From Gammaproteobacteria bacterium (GTDB lineage Bacteria; Pseudomonadota; Gammaproteobacteria; SZUA-140): a stretch of DNA of 38,224 nt. Each line of letters opens with the position of its first letter. Positions within the stretch are counted from its first letter, which is position 1. Both the position numbers and the translations under genes were made by a program. Shown piece after piece: positions 9,240 to 17,677 of the stretch. The stretch is taken from assembly GCA_016124415.1 (NCBI GenBank), contig WGNS01000003.1, positions 1 through 38,224 on the forward strand, given 5' to 3'. The notes beneath the pieces are model-generated. The model worked only from the letters and a program-made list of their open reading frames with translations, searched no databases and was not told the DNA's origin.

Positions 9240-9680
9240 TTAGCGTCCGCGTCCGCCGCCGCCCATTCCGCCACCCATGCCACCCATTCCGCCCCGCATG
9301 CCGTCGCCCATTCCGTTGTTCATCATCATGGGGCGCTCGGGCGGTTCGTCGGGCAGCGTCATGCCGCGCTCGCGGGCGCGTTCCTTCATGCGCTCGTGAT
9401 GCTCCTTGCGGATTTGTTCGCGTTCTTCAGCGGTCGTGGCTGAACGGATGCGCTGCCGATACTCGTCGCGCTCCTCACGAGTCATGAGCTGGCTGCCGTA
9501 GATCTGTTCCCTGTCCTGAGTTCGCGTCTGATCGCGATCCCGTTCCATATCGCCGCTTCCGTCGCGGTCCCGTTCAGTGTCCCGGTCGCGCTCGCGGTCC
9601 CTATCCTCCGCCAGCGCGAGCCCGCCGTGAGCGGACAGCATTCCGGCCAGGATCAACACGATCATTTCTCGCCTTTTCAT
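9240..9680 (-). CDS. Exported low-complexity protein, Arg/Asp-repeat N-terminal half, Met/Gly-rich C-terminus, function unknown
   Basis: 146 aa ORF; signal-peptide-like N-terminus (MKRREMIVLILAGMLSAHGGLALA), EDRDRERDRDTERDRD repeat, conserved-looking core YGSQLMTREERDEYRQRIRSATTAEEREQIRKEHHERMKERA, then MMMNNGMGDGMRGGMGGMGGGMGGG. Confidence 0.8.
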   Translation of the reverse strand: MKRREMIVLILAGMLSAHGGLALAEDRDRERDRDTERDRDGSGDMERDRDQTRTQDREQIYGSQLMTREERDEYRQRIRSATTAEEREQIRKEHHERMKERARERGMTLPDEPPERPMMMNNGMGDGMRGGMGGMGGGMGGGGRGR

Positions 9681-9751
9681 TTCGGGCCTCCATTGTTTGG
9701 GGTGGCTACCACATTGGCAGTTTCAGGCTAGATCATGCGGAGGCTTCGCTC

Positions 9752-9767
9752 TGTGCCTACAGGCACA
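9752..9767. repeat. Short inverted repeat TGTGCC-TACA-GGCACA
   Basis: Perfect 6-bp arms with 4-nt loop, in the intergenic region between two minus-strand genes. Confidence 0.5.
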
Positions 9768-9817
9768 AAACCGTTACAAAATATGAACGCGCTTGTCGGT
9801 GCGGTCGCGTCGGAGCG

Positions 9818-10660
9818 TTACTTCCAGGGCCTGCGGTTGATGGCGTACTCGCCGATGGCGCGCCGGAAGGGCAGCATCAGCATACCGGCCAGCCGTTGGA
9901 CCTGGGCGGGGTCGCGATAGCCCTCAATGCCGATTTCCATGCCCTGATGTCCGCCTCTCGGTTGGGCGCGGTAGGTGCCGAATAGATGGTCCCACCAGGG
10001 TAGGTTGAACCCGAAATTGCTGTTGGTCTCGTCCGGGGCCGTTGAGTGGTGCACGCGATGCATGTCCGGCGTTACGACAACGAGGCGCAATACCGCGTCG
10101 AGACGTTTCGGGAGGCGCAGATTGCCGTGGTTGAACATGGCCGTGGCGTTGAGCAGTATCTCGAAGACGACGACGGCAACGATCGGCGCGCCGAGCAGAA
10201 AGATCACGGCGTATTTGATTAGCATCGACAGGACGATCTCGATCGGGTGGAAGCGGGCGCCCGTCGTGACGTCGTAATCGAGATCGGTATGGTGGACCCG
10301 GTGCAGTCGCCAGAGCAGCGGTACGGCATGGAACATCACATGTTGCAGATAGATCGCGAGATCGAGCAGTACGACGGACAAGGGCGCCGCGACTTCCAGA
10401 GGAATATTCAACGCGTGGAACAGGCCCCAACCCCTGTCCTCGGCCAGCGCCGCGGCGCCTACGGCTGCGGCTGGAAAGATCAGGCGGATCGCGAGCGTAT
10501 TGACTGCCACGAGTACGAGGTTGTTGATCCAGCGAGTCCGTTTGCCGATCTGCAGGGTCCGGCTCGGTAAACGGGTCTCGGCGAATGCGACAAGGGCGAA
10601 TACGCCGAGGAAGCAGCCGAGCCGCAGTCCGTCTTCATGGGTCAGGATCCATTCAGTCAT
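9818..10660 (-). CDS. Fatty acid hydroxylase / sterol desaturase superfamily membrane protein
   Basis: Start MTEWILTHEDG at 10660. His-box motifs HVMFH, RLHRVHH, MFNHGN, DMHRVHH typical of the superfamily. Confidence 0.88.
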   Translation of the reverse strand: MTEWILTHEDGLRLGCFLGVFALVAFAETRLPSRTLQIGKRTRWINNLVLVAVNTLAIRLIFPAAAVGAAALAEDRGWGLFHALNIPLEVAAPLSVVLLDLAIYLQHVMFHAVPLLWRLHRVHHTDLDYDVTTGARFHPIEIVLSMLIKYAVIFLLGAPIVAVVVFEILLNATAMFNHGNLRLPKRLDAVLRLVVVTPDMHRVHHSTAPDETNSNFGFNLPWWDHLFGTYRAQPRGGHQGMEIGIEGYRDPAQVQRLAGMLMLPFRRAIGEYAINRRPWK

Positions 10661-11240
10661 GCGGTTTACCCGACAGCGGCCTGAGTCGGGGAAGGAAGGC
10701 CGGCACCCTGCGGCGGTAATCGGCATAAGCGGGATATTGCCGTTGCAGCCGGCCTTCCTCGAGGCGTGCGCCGAGGATGAAATAGAGCGCGACGCAGGCA
10801 TACAGGTTCAGGCTGTTTTGGGTCTGCACCGGGAAGGCCAGCATGATCAGCATGACGCCGCTGTACATCGGGTGGCGCAAGCGTCGGTAGATGCCCGCCT
10901 CGATGAATCCGTCGGGACCGTTCTTGCCGGAGCGAACGCCGAGGAAGGCCAGGGTGTCGATGGGGCGCAAGGCGAGCCAGGTCATCCAGAGACCGATCGC
11001 CTGCAAGCCGCGCAACGCCCAGGACCACGCGCCGTGAACGGTGTACAGGGGCTGGTCCGGCAGGCTGCGAACGTACGTGAGCCACGTCGCCGTCGTAAGC
11101 AGCGCCGCGAGGACGTAGAAACGGCGGTAGGTTTTGGCGTCGAGCCCCAGCTTGCACGCCTGGGATTTGCAGGTCGTGCCGGCGAGCAGGCTGTGTTGGA
11201 CTGCGAAGAGGAGGCCCGAAAGCCAGATTTCCCAGATCAT
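10653..11240 (-). CDS. Membrane methyltransferase-like protein (PEMT/ICMT or NnrU-like family)
   Basis: 195 aa polytopic; RRLRHPMYSGVML...ARLEEGRLQRQYPAYADYRRRVPAFLPRL resembles the isoprenylcysteine/phospholipid methyltransferase C-terminal signature. Confidence 0.75.
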   Translation of the reverse strand: MIWEIWLSGLLFAVQHSLLAGTTCKSQACKLGLDAKTYRRFYVLAALLTTATWLTYVRSLPDQPLYTVHGAWSWALRGLQAIGLWMTWLALRPIDTLAFLGVRSGKNGPDGFIEAGIYRRLRHPMYSGVMLIMLAFPVQTQNSLNLYACVALYFILGARLEEGRLQRQYPAYADYRRRVPAFLPRLRPLSGKPHD

Positions 11241-11267
11241 GGAACGCGGCGTCCATGGCCCTTAAGG

Positions 11268-11894
11268 TCAGGCGCCTTCTCCGGTCGGCTCGTCGCCCCA
11301 GCGGGGCAGGAGGTCGTGCGCCACGCCGAGGTGATCGAGAATGCGCGCGACGACGAAATCGACGAGCGCGTTCACCGATTCCGGGCGATGGTAGAAGCCG
11401 GGCGAGGCCGGCATGATCGTAACGCCCAGGCGGGCGAGCTTGAGCATGTGTTCGATATGGATGGCCGAGACCGGCATTTCGCGATGGACGAGGAGCAACG
11501 GTCGCCTCTCCTTGAGCACGACGTCGGCGGCGCGCTCGAGCAGGCTGTCGCTGTTGCCCATGGCGATCGCGGCCAATGTGCCGCTCGTGCAGGGGCAGAC
11601 GACCATGGCTCGCGGCGCGTTCGAGCCGCTGGCGATCGGCGCCGACCATTGTTCCTGACCGAACACGCGTAGCTGTTCCGAAGCCCCGCAGAAACGGTCG
11701 AGCAGATAGTCGCGGGTAGCGGCGGGCGTCGCCGGCAGCTCGAGTTCGGTTTCCATGCGCAGTACCACGCGGGCGGCGGACGAGATCAGGAGGTCCACCT
11801 GTTGCCCGCGCTGGAGCAGGCATTCCAGAAGCCGCAAGCCGTAGGGCATGCCGGAAGCGCCTGTCAGGGCCAGTACGAATCGTTCAGCCGTCAT
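11268..11894 (-). CDS. ubiX: UbiX flavin prenyltransferase
   Basis: [77 protein letters not shown]. Confidence 0.93.
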   Translation of the reverse strand: MTAERFVLALTGASGMPYGLRLLECLLQRGQQVDLLISSAARVVLRMETELELPATPAATRDYLLDRFCGASEQLRVFGQEQWSAPIASGSNAPRAMVVCPCTSGTLAAIAMGNSDSLLERAADVVLKERRPLLLVHREMPVSAIHIEHMLKLARLGVTIMPASPGFYHRPESVNALVDFVVARILDHLGVAHDLLPRWGDEPTGEGA

Positions 11895-13275
11895 GGTTCG
11901 CTCCACCCTCATTGTTCAGGGCCTCGATGAGTCGGCGGTGCAGGCCGTCGAAGGATCCGTTGCTCATGATCAGGATGTGGTCCCCGGGGCGCGCCTCGAT
12001 TGTAATCGCGGCGATGATGTCTGCAACGCTGTGACAGGTGCGGCCGTTGCTCAGCCTGCCGGCGATCTCGCCAAGATCCCAGCCCAGATCCGGCGGTTCG
12101 TAAAGGATGACCTCGTCGGCTTCCGCGAGAGAGGGCGCGAGGGAATCCTTGTGCACGCCGGCCTTCATGGTGTTCGAACGCATCTCGAGCACGCAGATGA
12201 TGCGCTGTTCGCCCACAACCTGGCGCAAGCCGGACAAGGTAGTTTGGATCGCAGTGGGGTGATGGGCGAAGTCGTCATAGACCGATATGTCGTCGATCCT
12301 GGCCAAACATTCCATGCGGCGTTTGACACCTTTGAAGCGGGACAGTCCTTCGCAGGAGATCGCGGCCGGAACGCCGGCATGGCGCGCAGCGGCGATCGCG
12401 GCAAGGCCGTTGCCGAGGTTGTGTTCGCCTTGTTGGGACCAATCGACCGTCCCTTGGCGGACCCCGTCGACAAAGACGTCGAAACGGCTCAGATCGGGGG
12501 AAAGCGCGTGGCTTCGCCACTGCGCCGGTCCCGAATCCGAAAGGCTGGTTTCGAAGCGTTCAACCGGTGTCCAGCAACCCATGTCGAATACCGCGTCGAG
12601 TGCGGGATCCCGGCCGGGCGCGACGATCAGTCCGGAACCCGGTATGGTCCGGACGAGGTGATGGAACTGGCGCTGGATGGCGGCCAGGTCCGGGAAGATG
12701 TCGGCATGGTCGAACTCGAGGTTGTTCAGGATTGCCGTTCGGGGGCGGTAGTGAACGAACTTGGAGCGTTTGTCGAAAAAGGCGCTGTCGTATTCGTCCG
12801 CTTCCACGACAAAGAACGGCGTTTCGCCCAACCGCGCCGAGATGCCGAAATTGGCCGGGACGCCGCCGATCAAAAAGCCGGGTTTGAGTCCCGCGTCCTC
12901 GAGGATCCATGCCAGCATGCTCGACGTCGTGGTCTTGCCATGGGTCCCCGCGACGGCCAGGACCCAGCGTCCCGGCAGGATATGGTCGGCAAGAAAGGCG
13001 GGCCCGGACGTATAGGGCAGGCCCTTGTCAAGTGCGTACTCGACCGCCTCGTTGCCGCGCGACATGGCATTGCCGATCACGACCAGGTCCGGAGCCGGGT
13101 CGAGATGCGAGGCGTGGTAACCCTCGCTAAGCACGATGCCGCTGGCTTCGAGCTGGTCGCTCATGGGCGGATAGACGTGGAGGTCGCTGCCCGTGACCTT
13201 ATGACCCATTTCCCTGGCCAGTTGGGCGATGCCGCCCATGAACGTGCCGCAGATGCCGAGGATGTGAATATGCAT
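11884..13275 (-). CDS. mpl: UDP-N-acetylmuramate:L-alanyl-gamma-D-glutamyl-meso-diaminopimelate ligase
   Basis: [84 protein letters not shown]: Mur ligase of Mpl type. Confidence 0.95.
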   Translation of the reverse strand: MHIHILGICGTFMGGIAQLAREMGHKVTGSDLHVYPPMSDQLEASGIVLSEGYHASHLDPAPDLVVIGNAMSRGNEAVEYALDKGLPYTSGPAFLADHILPGRWVLAVAGTHGKTTTSSMLAWILEDAGLKPGFLIGGVPANFGISARLGETPFFVVEADEYDSAFFDKRSKFVHYRPRTAILNNLEFDHADIFPDLAAIQRQFHHLVRTIPGSGLIVAPGRDPALDAVFDMGCWTPVERFETSLSDSGPAQWRSHALSPDLSRFDVFVDGVRQGTVDWSQQGEHNLGNGLAAIAAARHAGVPAAISCEGLSRFKGVKRRMECLARIDDISVYDDFAHHPTAIQTTLSGLRQVVGEQRIICVLEMRSNTMKAGVHKDSLAPSLAEADEVILYEPPDLGWDLGEIAGRLSNGRTCHSVADIIAAITIEARPGDHILIMSNGSFDGLHRRLIEALNNEGGANHDG

Positions 13276-13279
13276 GGCG

Positions 13280-13807
13280 TCAGCCCGCTTGTCCGCCGAT
13301 CAGAATTCGGCTGATGTTGAAGGACAGGAACAGATAGAGCATGGCCAGCCCGATGCCGATCATGAGTTGCGTCGACAGCGTGTTGCGCAGGATGTGGCCC
13401 AGCACGAGGATGTTCCAGAATAACCAGGCCCAGAGCAACAGGGACGAGAACATCAGACTGTTGGTCACCCCGGGTTGGGCGATGTTGTAGCTCTGCCACG
13501 AGAGGATGGGCCAGGATACGAGTTCGAGCACGATGCCCGTGCCGAGGACGGCGGTCAGGGTCTGGCGATAGCGGTGATTAAGTCCGCGCGCCCAGAGCAG
13601 CATGAAGAGCAGGCACGTGATCAAGGCGACGTCGACGGCGACGAGCAGGGCGGCGGTGCCCAGATCCTGATTGTTCGAGGCGATCAGCAAGCCGCTCAGG
13701 ATATAGCCGATCAATGCGAACCGAAGCAGGAAGCTTGAATCCGGCAAATCCTGAGGGCCGGCGCGAAGCAGGCAGATATCGAATATGCGGCGAATCAGTG
13801 CATTCAT
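13280..13807 (-). CDS. Conserved-looking integral membrane protein of unknown function
   Basis: 175 aa, multiple hydrophobic helices; stop/start contact with upstream gene and 4-bp gap to mpl imply co-transcription. Confidence 0.75.
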   Translation of the reverse strand: MNALIRRIFDICLLRAGPQDLPDSSFLLRFALIGYILSGLLIASNNQDLGTAALLVAVDVALITCLLFMLLWARGLNHRYRQTLTAVLGTGIVLELVSWPILSWQSYNIAQPGVTNSLMFSSLLLWAWLFWNILVLGHILRNTLSTQLMIGIGLAMLYLFLSFNISRILIGGQAG

Positions 13808-14643
13808 CAGGCGCTGAAATACTTGGCCTGAGGATGATGCACTACGATCGCGCTGGTGCTTTCCTCGGGCCAGAGCTGATCTTCGTCCCCCAAGCGTACA
13901 CCGATGCGTTCGGCGCCAAGCAGATCGAGGATCTTGTCCTGGTCGTGGAGATTGGGGCAGGCGGGATAGCCGAACGAGTAACGCGAGCCCCGGTAACGTT
14001 GCTTGATCATGTCACCGATGGCGCGCGCGTCCTCGCTCGCGAAGCCCAGTTCGGAGCGGATGCGCTGGTGCACGAACTCGGCCAATCCTTCTGTGGTCTC
14101 GACGTTGAGGCCGTGCCAGTACAGGTATCGCTGATATTGGTCTGCATCGAAGATCTCGCGCGCATAGTCGGATGCGTGCTGACCTATCGTGACGAGTTGG
14201 AAGGCGACCGTATCGATTTCGCCGCTTTCGCGGCCGCGGAAAAAATCGCTGATACACTGTCCGCGACCCTTTTGCTGCCGCGGAAATGCGAAGCGGCAAC
14301 GTTCCGTTTCCCGGTTGGCGGGATCGTAGACGATCAAGGTGTCGCCGTTGGACTGACAGGGGAAGTAGCCATAGACCGCTTGCGGTTGGATGACGCCCTC
14401 GGCGTCGCTACGGGCGATCAGGTCGTTCAGAATGGGGTCGATTTCGTGGCGCGCCCAATCCCGGTATTCCGATTCACTTCGTCCCTGTGACTTGAAGCCC
14501 CATTGAAATTTATAGAGGGACGTGCGGTTGATATAGGGCACCACGGCTCGCAACGGAATGCTCTGAAGCAGACGACTTCCCCAGAATGGTGGTTCAGGGA
14601 CGACGTTGTCCGTTTGGATGCCTTGCGGCTGAGGCTCGTTCAT
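13807..14643 (-). CDS. Stand-alone cobalamin-dependent methionine synthase activation (AdoMet-binding) domain
   Basis: Start likely MNEPQPQG (14643) although the ORF opens earlier (14706). VYGYFPCQSNGDTLIVYDP, FPRQQKGRGQCISDFF, RGSRYSFGYPACPNLHDQDKILDLLGAERIGVRL...STSAIVVHHPQAKYFSA match the C-terminal reactivation domain of MetH. Confidence 0.88.
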   Translation of the reverse strand: MNEPQPQGIQTDNVVPEPPFWGSRLLQSIPLRAVVPYINRTSLYKFQWGFKSQGRSESEYRDWARHEIDPILNDLIARSDAEGVIQPQAVYGYFPCQSNGDTLIVYDPANRETERCRFAFPRQQKGRGQCISDFFRGRESGEIDTVAFQLVTIGQHASDYAREIFDADQYQRYLYWHGLNVETTEGLAEFVHQRIRSELGFASEDARAIGDMIKQRYRGSRYSFGYPACPNLHDQDKILDLLGAERIGVRLGDEDQLWPEESTSAIVVHHPQAKYFSA

Positions 14644-14764
14644 GAAGGAGAGGGTTCCCGACGCGTTGACGACACCCATGATAGCCCGAGTTGTTACATG
14701 GGACAAAGCAAGAGCTAACGAAGGGCGAGGGTGAACGGGAGTCCTCGGGTGCGGGGGGAGGCCG

Positions 14765-15214
14765 CTACCAGCAGGTTTTGTACTGGAGTTTGACGCCGTT
14801 GTAGTGGATGCCGGTCATATCGGTATCGACATCGAGTGCGAGCTTGAGACCACGCATGCTGACGCTGAGATCGGGCATTTTAACGCCGATCAAGGATTCG
14901 ACGAGTCGCTGGCGCTTTTGCTTTTGGCTCACAGACGCCGAGGCGTCGCAGCTATCGTCCTCCCACGCCAGTCGTTGGTTGCTCAGACGACGGGTGTCAC
15001 GCTGGTTTGCGGGGCCGGGATCGACGATAGAACCGGAAAACAGAGAGGCCGGAACACAGGCGCGGAAGCTGGACAGGGCGTCGATGCACAACGACGACCT
15101 GGAGGTCAGGTAAATCGTACGTGCTTCGCCGCGGGCATGGGCGAACGGCGAAACCGCCAAGCAGATAAGAAAGGCGATGACGGAACGCGGGGAAAAGGTA
15201 GCGCAACGGCACAT
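14765..15214 (-). CDS. Small exported protein, unknown function
   Basis: 149 aa with signal-peptide-like N-terminus (SVIAFLICLAVSPFAHARG); no recognised domain. Confidence 0.55.
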   Translation of the reverse strand: MCRCATFSPRSVIAFLICLAVSPFAHARGEARTIYLTSRSSLCIDALSSFRACVPASLFSGSIVDPGPANQRDTRRLSNQRLAWEDDSCDASASVSQKQKRQRLVESLIGVKMPDLSVSMRGLKLALDVDTDMTGIHYNGVKLQYKTCW

Positions 15215-15254
15215 AATGCGTCGGTCCTCATGATCTTATACGCTAGTTTAATCG

Positions 15255-15279
15255 GGTTCATATCGTGAAACTATGAACC
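15255..15279. repeat. Inverted repeat GGTTCATA-N9-TATGAACC (operator-like)
   Basis: Perfect 8-bp arms, about 40 bp upstream of the 15214 minus-strand start. Confidence 0.6.
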
Positions 15280-15559
15280 TTATCGCATGAGCGTATTCTA
15301 ACATCAATAGCGTCAATATTTTGCTTATCCTGAGATTATGGGTAGGTTTCGGCCCAAGGAGCGTGTAATTTTGCGCCCACTTCTTCGACCTATACGACCC
15401 TGTTTTCCCTGTCTTACAAACGGATACGTTGATTTCCCCGGATATCTGCCGCTATCAGCATAGGATGTGCCTACGTGCTCTTAAGGACCGCGTCTTAGGG
15501 AGGATAGACCACGTTTCCGGCACCGAACCTAGGTGATTGACTGAATTGAGGAGCTAGCA

Positions 15560-16711
15560 ATGAAGAATGCCTTGCGTGGTTTGAGAGATTTTGGCCAGAG
15601 TGTCTGGTACGACAATATCGAACGCACCATGTTGCGCAACGGAGACCTGCTGCGTATGGTCGAAGAGGACGGCCTGGCCGGCATGACCTCCAATCCGACG
15701 ATCTTTGAAAAGGCGCTCAAGGGAGATGAAAGCTATGAGGCTGCGTTGCGGGATTTGTTCCGCTCCGAGCACGGAAGCAGCGATAAGGATGTGTTTTTCT
15801 CGGTCGCCATCGAGGATATCCAGCATGCCGCGGATATTTTGAGGCCGGTTTATGATGAAACGGGTCACGAGGATGGGATGGTCAGTTTGGAAGTGAGTCC
15901 GGACCTCGCACACGATACCGAGGCCACCATTGCAGAGGGTATGGCTCTGCATGCCCAGGTCAATCGGCCGAATCTCATGATCAAGGTGCCGGCGACGCGC
16001 GAAGGTGTGCCGGCCATTACGGCCCTGATCGCCGCCGGCGTCAACGTGAATGCGACGTTACTGTTCTCCGTCGAACGTTATGAGGCTGTTGCCGAGGCCT
16101 ATCTTGCAGGCCTTGAGGCGCGTGTAAAGGCAGGGCATTCCATCGAAGACGTGCGTTCCGTGGCCAGTTTCTTTGTGAGTCGAGTCGACGGCAAGGTGGA
16201 CGCCCAACTTCGCGAGGCCATGGGGCGGGCGGATTCCGGCGAAGAACGGGCACGTGTCGAGGCCTTGATGGGACGAGCCGCAATCGCGAATGCAGGCGCC
16301 GCTTATGCGTACTTCAGGCGGATGCTCGCTGACGCGCGTTTCCAGGCGCTTGCAGCTAAAGGCGCACATCCGCAGCGCCTACTTTGGGCCAGCACGGGAA
16401 CGAAGGACCCGGCTTACAGCGATATCCTTTATGTAAGTACGCTGGTTGGCCCGAACACCGTTAATACTATGCCCCCCGCAACCTATAACGCCTATCGCGA
16501 TCACGGTCATCCCTCCATGACCATCGACGATCGTGTCGCTGAAGCCGAGAGCGTGCTGTCTCAACTGCGAGGACTGGGTATTGATCTAGGTGCCGTCACC
16601 GAACAACTGGAGGTCGAGGGTGTTCGTGCCTTCGCTGAGTCCTTCGAGTCGCTCCTGGGGACGATCGCCGCTCGCCGAGCGGAGTTCAAGGCCGAGCGCC
16701 GGGTCTCCTAA
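15560..16711 (+). CDS. tal: Transaldolase
   Basis: GLAGMTSNPTIFEKAL, LMIKVPATREGVPAI, VNVNATLLFSVERYEAVAEAYLAGLE, ASFFVSRVDGKVD, LWASTGTKDPAYSDILYV. Confidence 0.95.
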   Translation: MKNALRGLRDFGQSVWYDNIERTMLRNGDLLRMVEEDGLAGMTSNPTIFEKALKGDESYEAALRDLFRSEHGSSDKDVFFSVAIEDIQHAADILRPVYDETGHEDGMVSLEVSPDLAHDTEATIAEGMALHAQVNRPNLMIKVPATREGVPAITALIAAGVNVNATLLFSVERYEAVAEAYLAGLEARVKAGHSIEDVRSVASFFVSRVDGKVDAQLREAMGRADSGEERARVEALMGRAAIANAGAAYAYFRRMLADARFQALAAKGAHPQRLLWASTGTKDPAYSDILYVSTLVGPNTVNTMPPATYNAYRDHGHPSMTIDDRVAEAESVLSQLRGLGIDLGAVTEQLEVEGVRAFAESFESLLGTIAARRAEFKAERRVS

Positions 16712-16718
16712 GTTCGAT

Positions 16719-17201
16719 TCAGCCGGACCCATCCCGCCTTTTTGGCGGTTTATCGTCGTCCTCCCGCCAGAATTCCCCTTCGATCGTATGATCGGAGCGG
16801 GAGTTCTGGCGGTCGTGGATATGGGGCGGTGCGTTGAAGAATACCCCGCCCGCGCGATGCATCAGAAAGCGTTGTATCAGCCAAAGGCGTATTGGTCGAA
16901 TCAGGCATAGGAAACCGAGCGTATCGGTGAAAAAGCCCGGAGTCAGCAACAATGCGCCGCTGATCAACAGGATCAAGCCTTCCATGACCTCCATGGCGGG
17001 GATCTCGCCCTGCATCAGCATCGACCTGACCCTGGTCATGGTCGCGAGTCCCTGAAGCCTGATCAGGAAAGCGCCGAGAACAGCCGTGAATACGACCATG
17101 AATACGGTCGGAAGCGCGCCGATGATCGACCCAACCTTGATCAGAAGATAGATCTCGAGCAAGGGAACCGTCAGGAATATGAGCAGGAGTGATTGAAACA
17201 T
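16719..17201 (-). CDS. fxsA: FxsA family membrane protein
   Basis: VPLLEIYLLIKVGSIIGALPTVFMVVFTAVLGAFLIRLQGLATM...GLILLISGALLLTPGFFTDTLGFLCLIRPIR. Confidence 0.9.
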   Translation of the reverse strand: MFQSLLLIFLTVPLLEIYLLIKVGSIIGALPTVFMVVFTAVLGAFLIRLQGLATMTRVRSMLMQGEIPAMEVMEGLILLISGALLLTPGFFTDTLGFLCLIRPIRLWLIQRFLMHRAGGVFFNAPPHIHDRQNSRSDHTIEGEFWREDDDKPPKRRDGSG

Positions 17202-17316
17202 CTGGTCTCTTCTTTGCCGCCGGAGTGCATTATTTTCGCGTCTATGTGTAATACTATCACGCCTTGGATGGCAGGGTCCGTTGGGTTCGGATCTCCAAGG
17301 CGCAGGTGCGAGAAAG

Positions 17317-17640
17317 ATGGGCGAGTATTGTCTGATTTATTCCAGTTGTCCCGACGAAAAGACGGCCCGCGCTTTGGCGGATGCGTTGCTGGATCGACGT
17401 TTTGCGGCCTGCGTGAGTGTTCTTTCAGGGGTGACGTCTTACTATGTATGGCAGGGTAAACGGGAGTCGAGTCCCGAGGCGCTGCTCATGATCAAGACCA
17501 CGAAGGCCCTCTATGCCGAGGTAGAAGCACTGATACGCGAACGTCATCCCTATGAACTTCCCGAGGTGATTGCTGTCCCTATTGAGGGCGGTTTGCCGGA
17601 CTATTTGGGCTGGATAGCGAGTCAGACTCAAACCGTTTGA
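17317..17640 (+). CDS. cutA: CutA divalent-cation tolerance protein
   Basis: Start MGEYCLIYSSCPDEKTARALADALLDRRFAACVSVL; SYYVWQGKRESSPEALLMIKTTKALYAEVEALIRERHPYELPEVIAVPIEGGLPDYLGWI. Confidence 0.94.
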   Translation: MGEYCLIYSSCPDEKTARALADALLDRRFAACVSVLSGVTSYYVWQGKRESSPEALLMIKTTKALYAEVEALIRERHPYELPEVIAVPIEGGLPDYLGWIASQTQTV

Positions 17641-17677
17641 ACCCTTTGATTCCAAAAGAAACCTAGAAGATTTGATT

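Noticed and set aside
10500-11672. 390-aa plus-strand ORF opposite the hydroxylase, methyltransferase and ubiX genes
   Set aside because: Spans three genes on the other strand and has no coherent domain.
11848-13314. 488-aa plus-strand ORF opposite mpl
   Set aside because: Antisense shadow of a confidently identified Mur ligase; composition is typical of frame-shadow translation (Asp/Arg/Gly rich).
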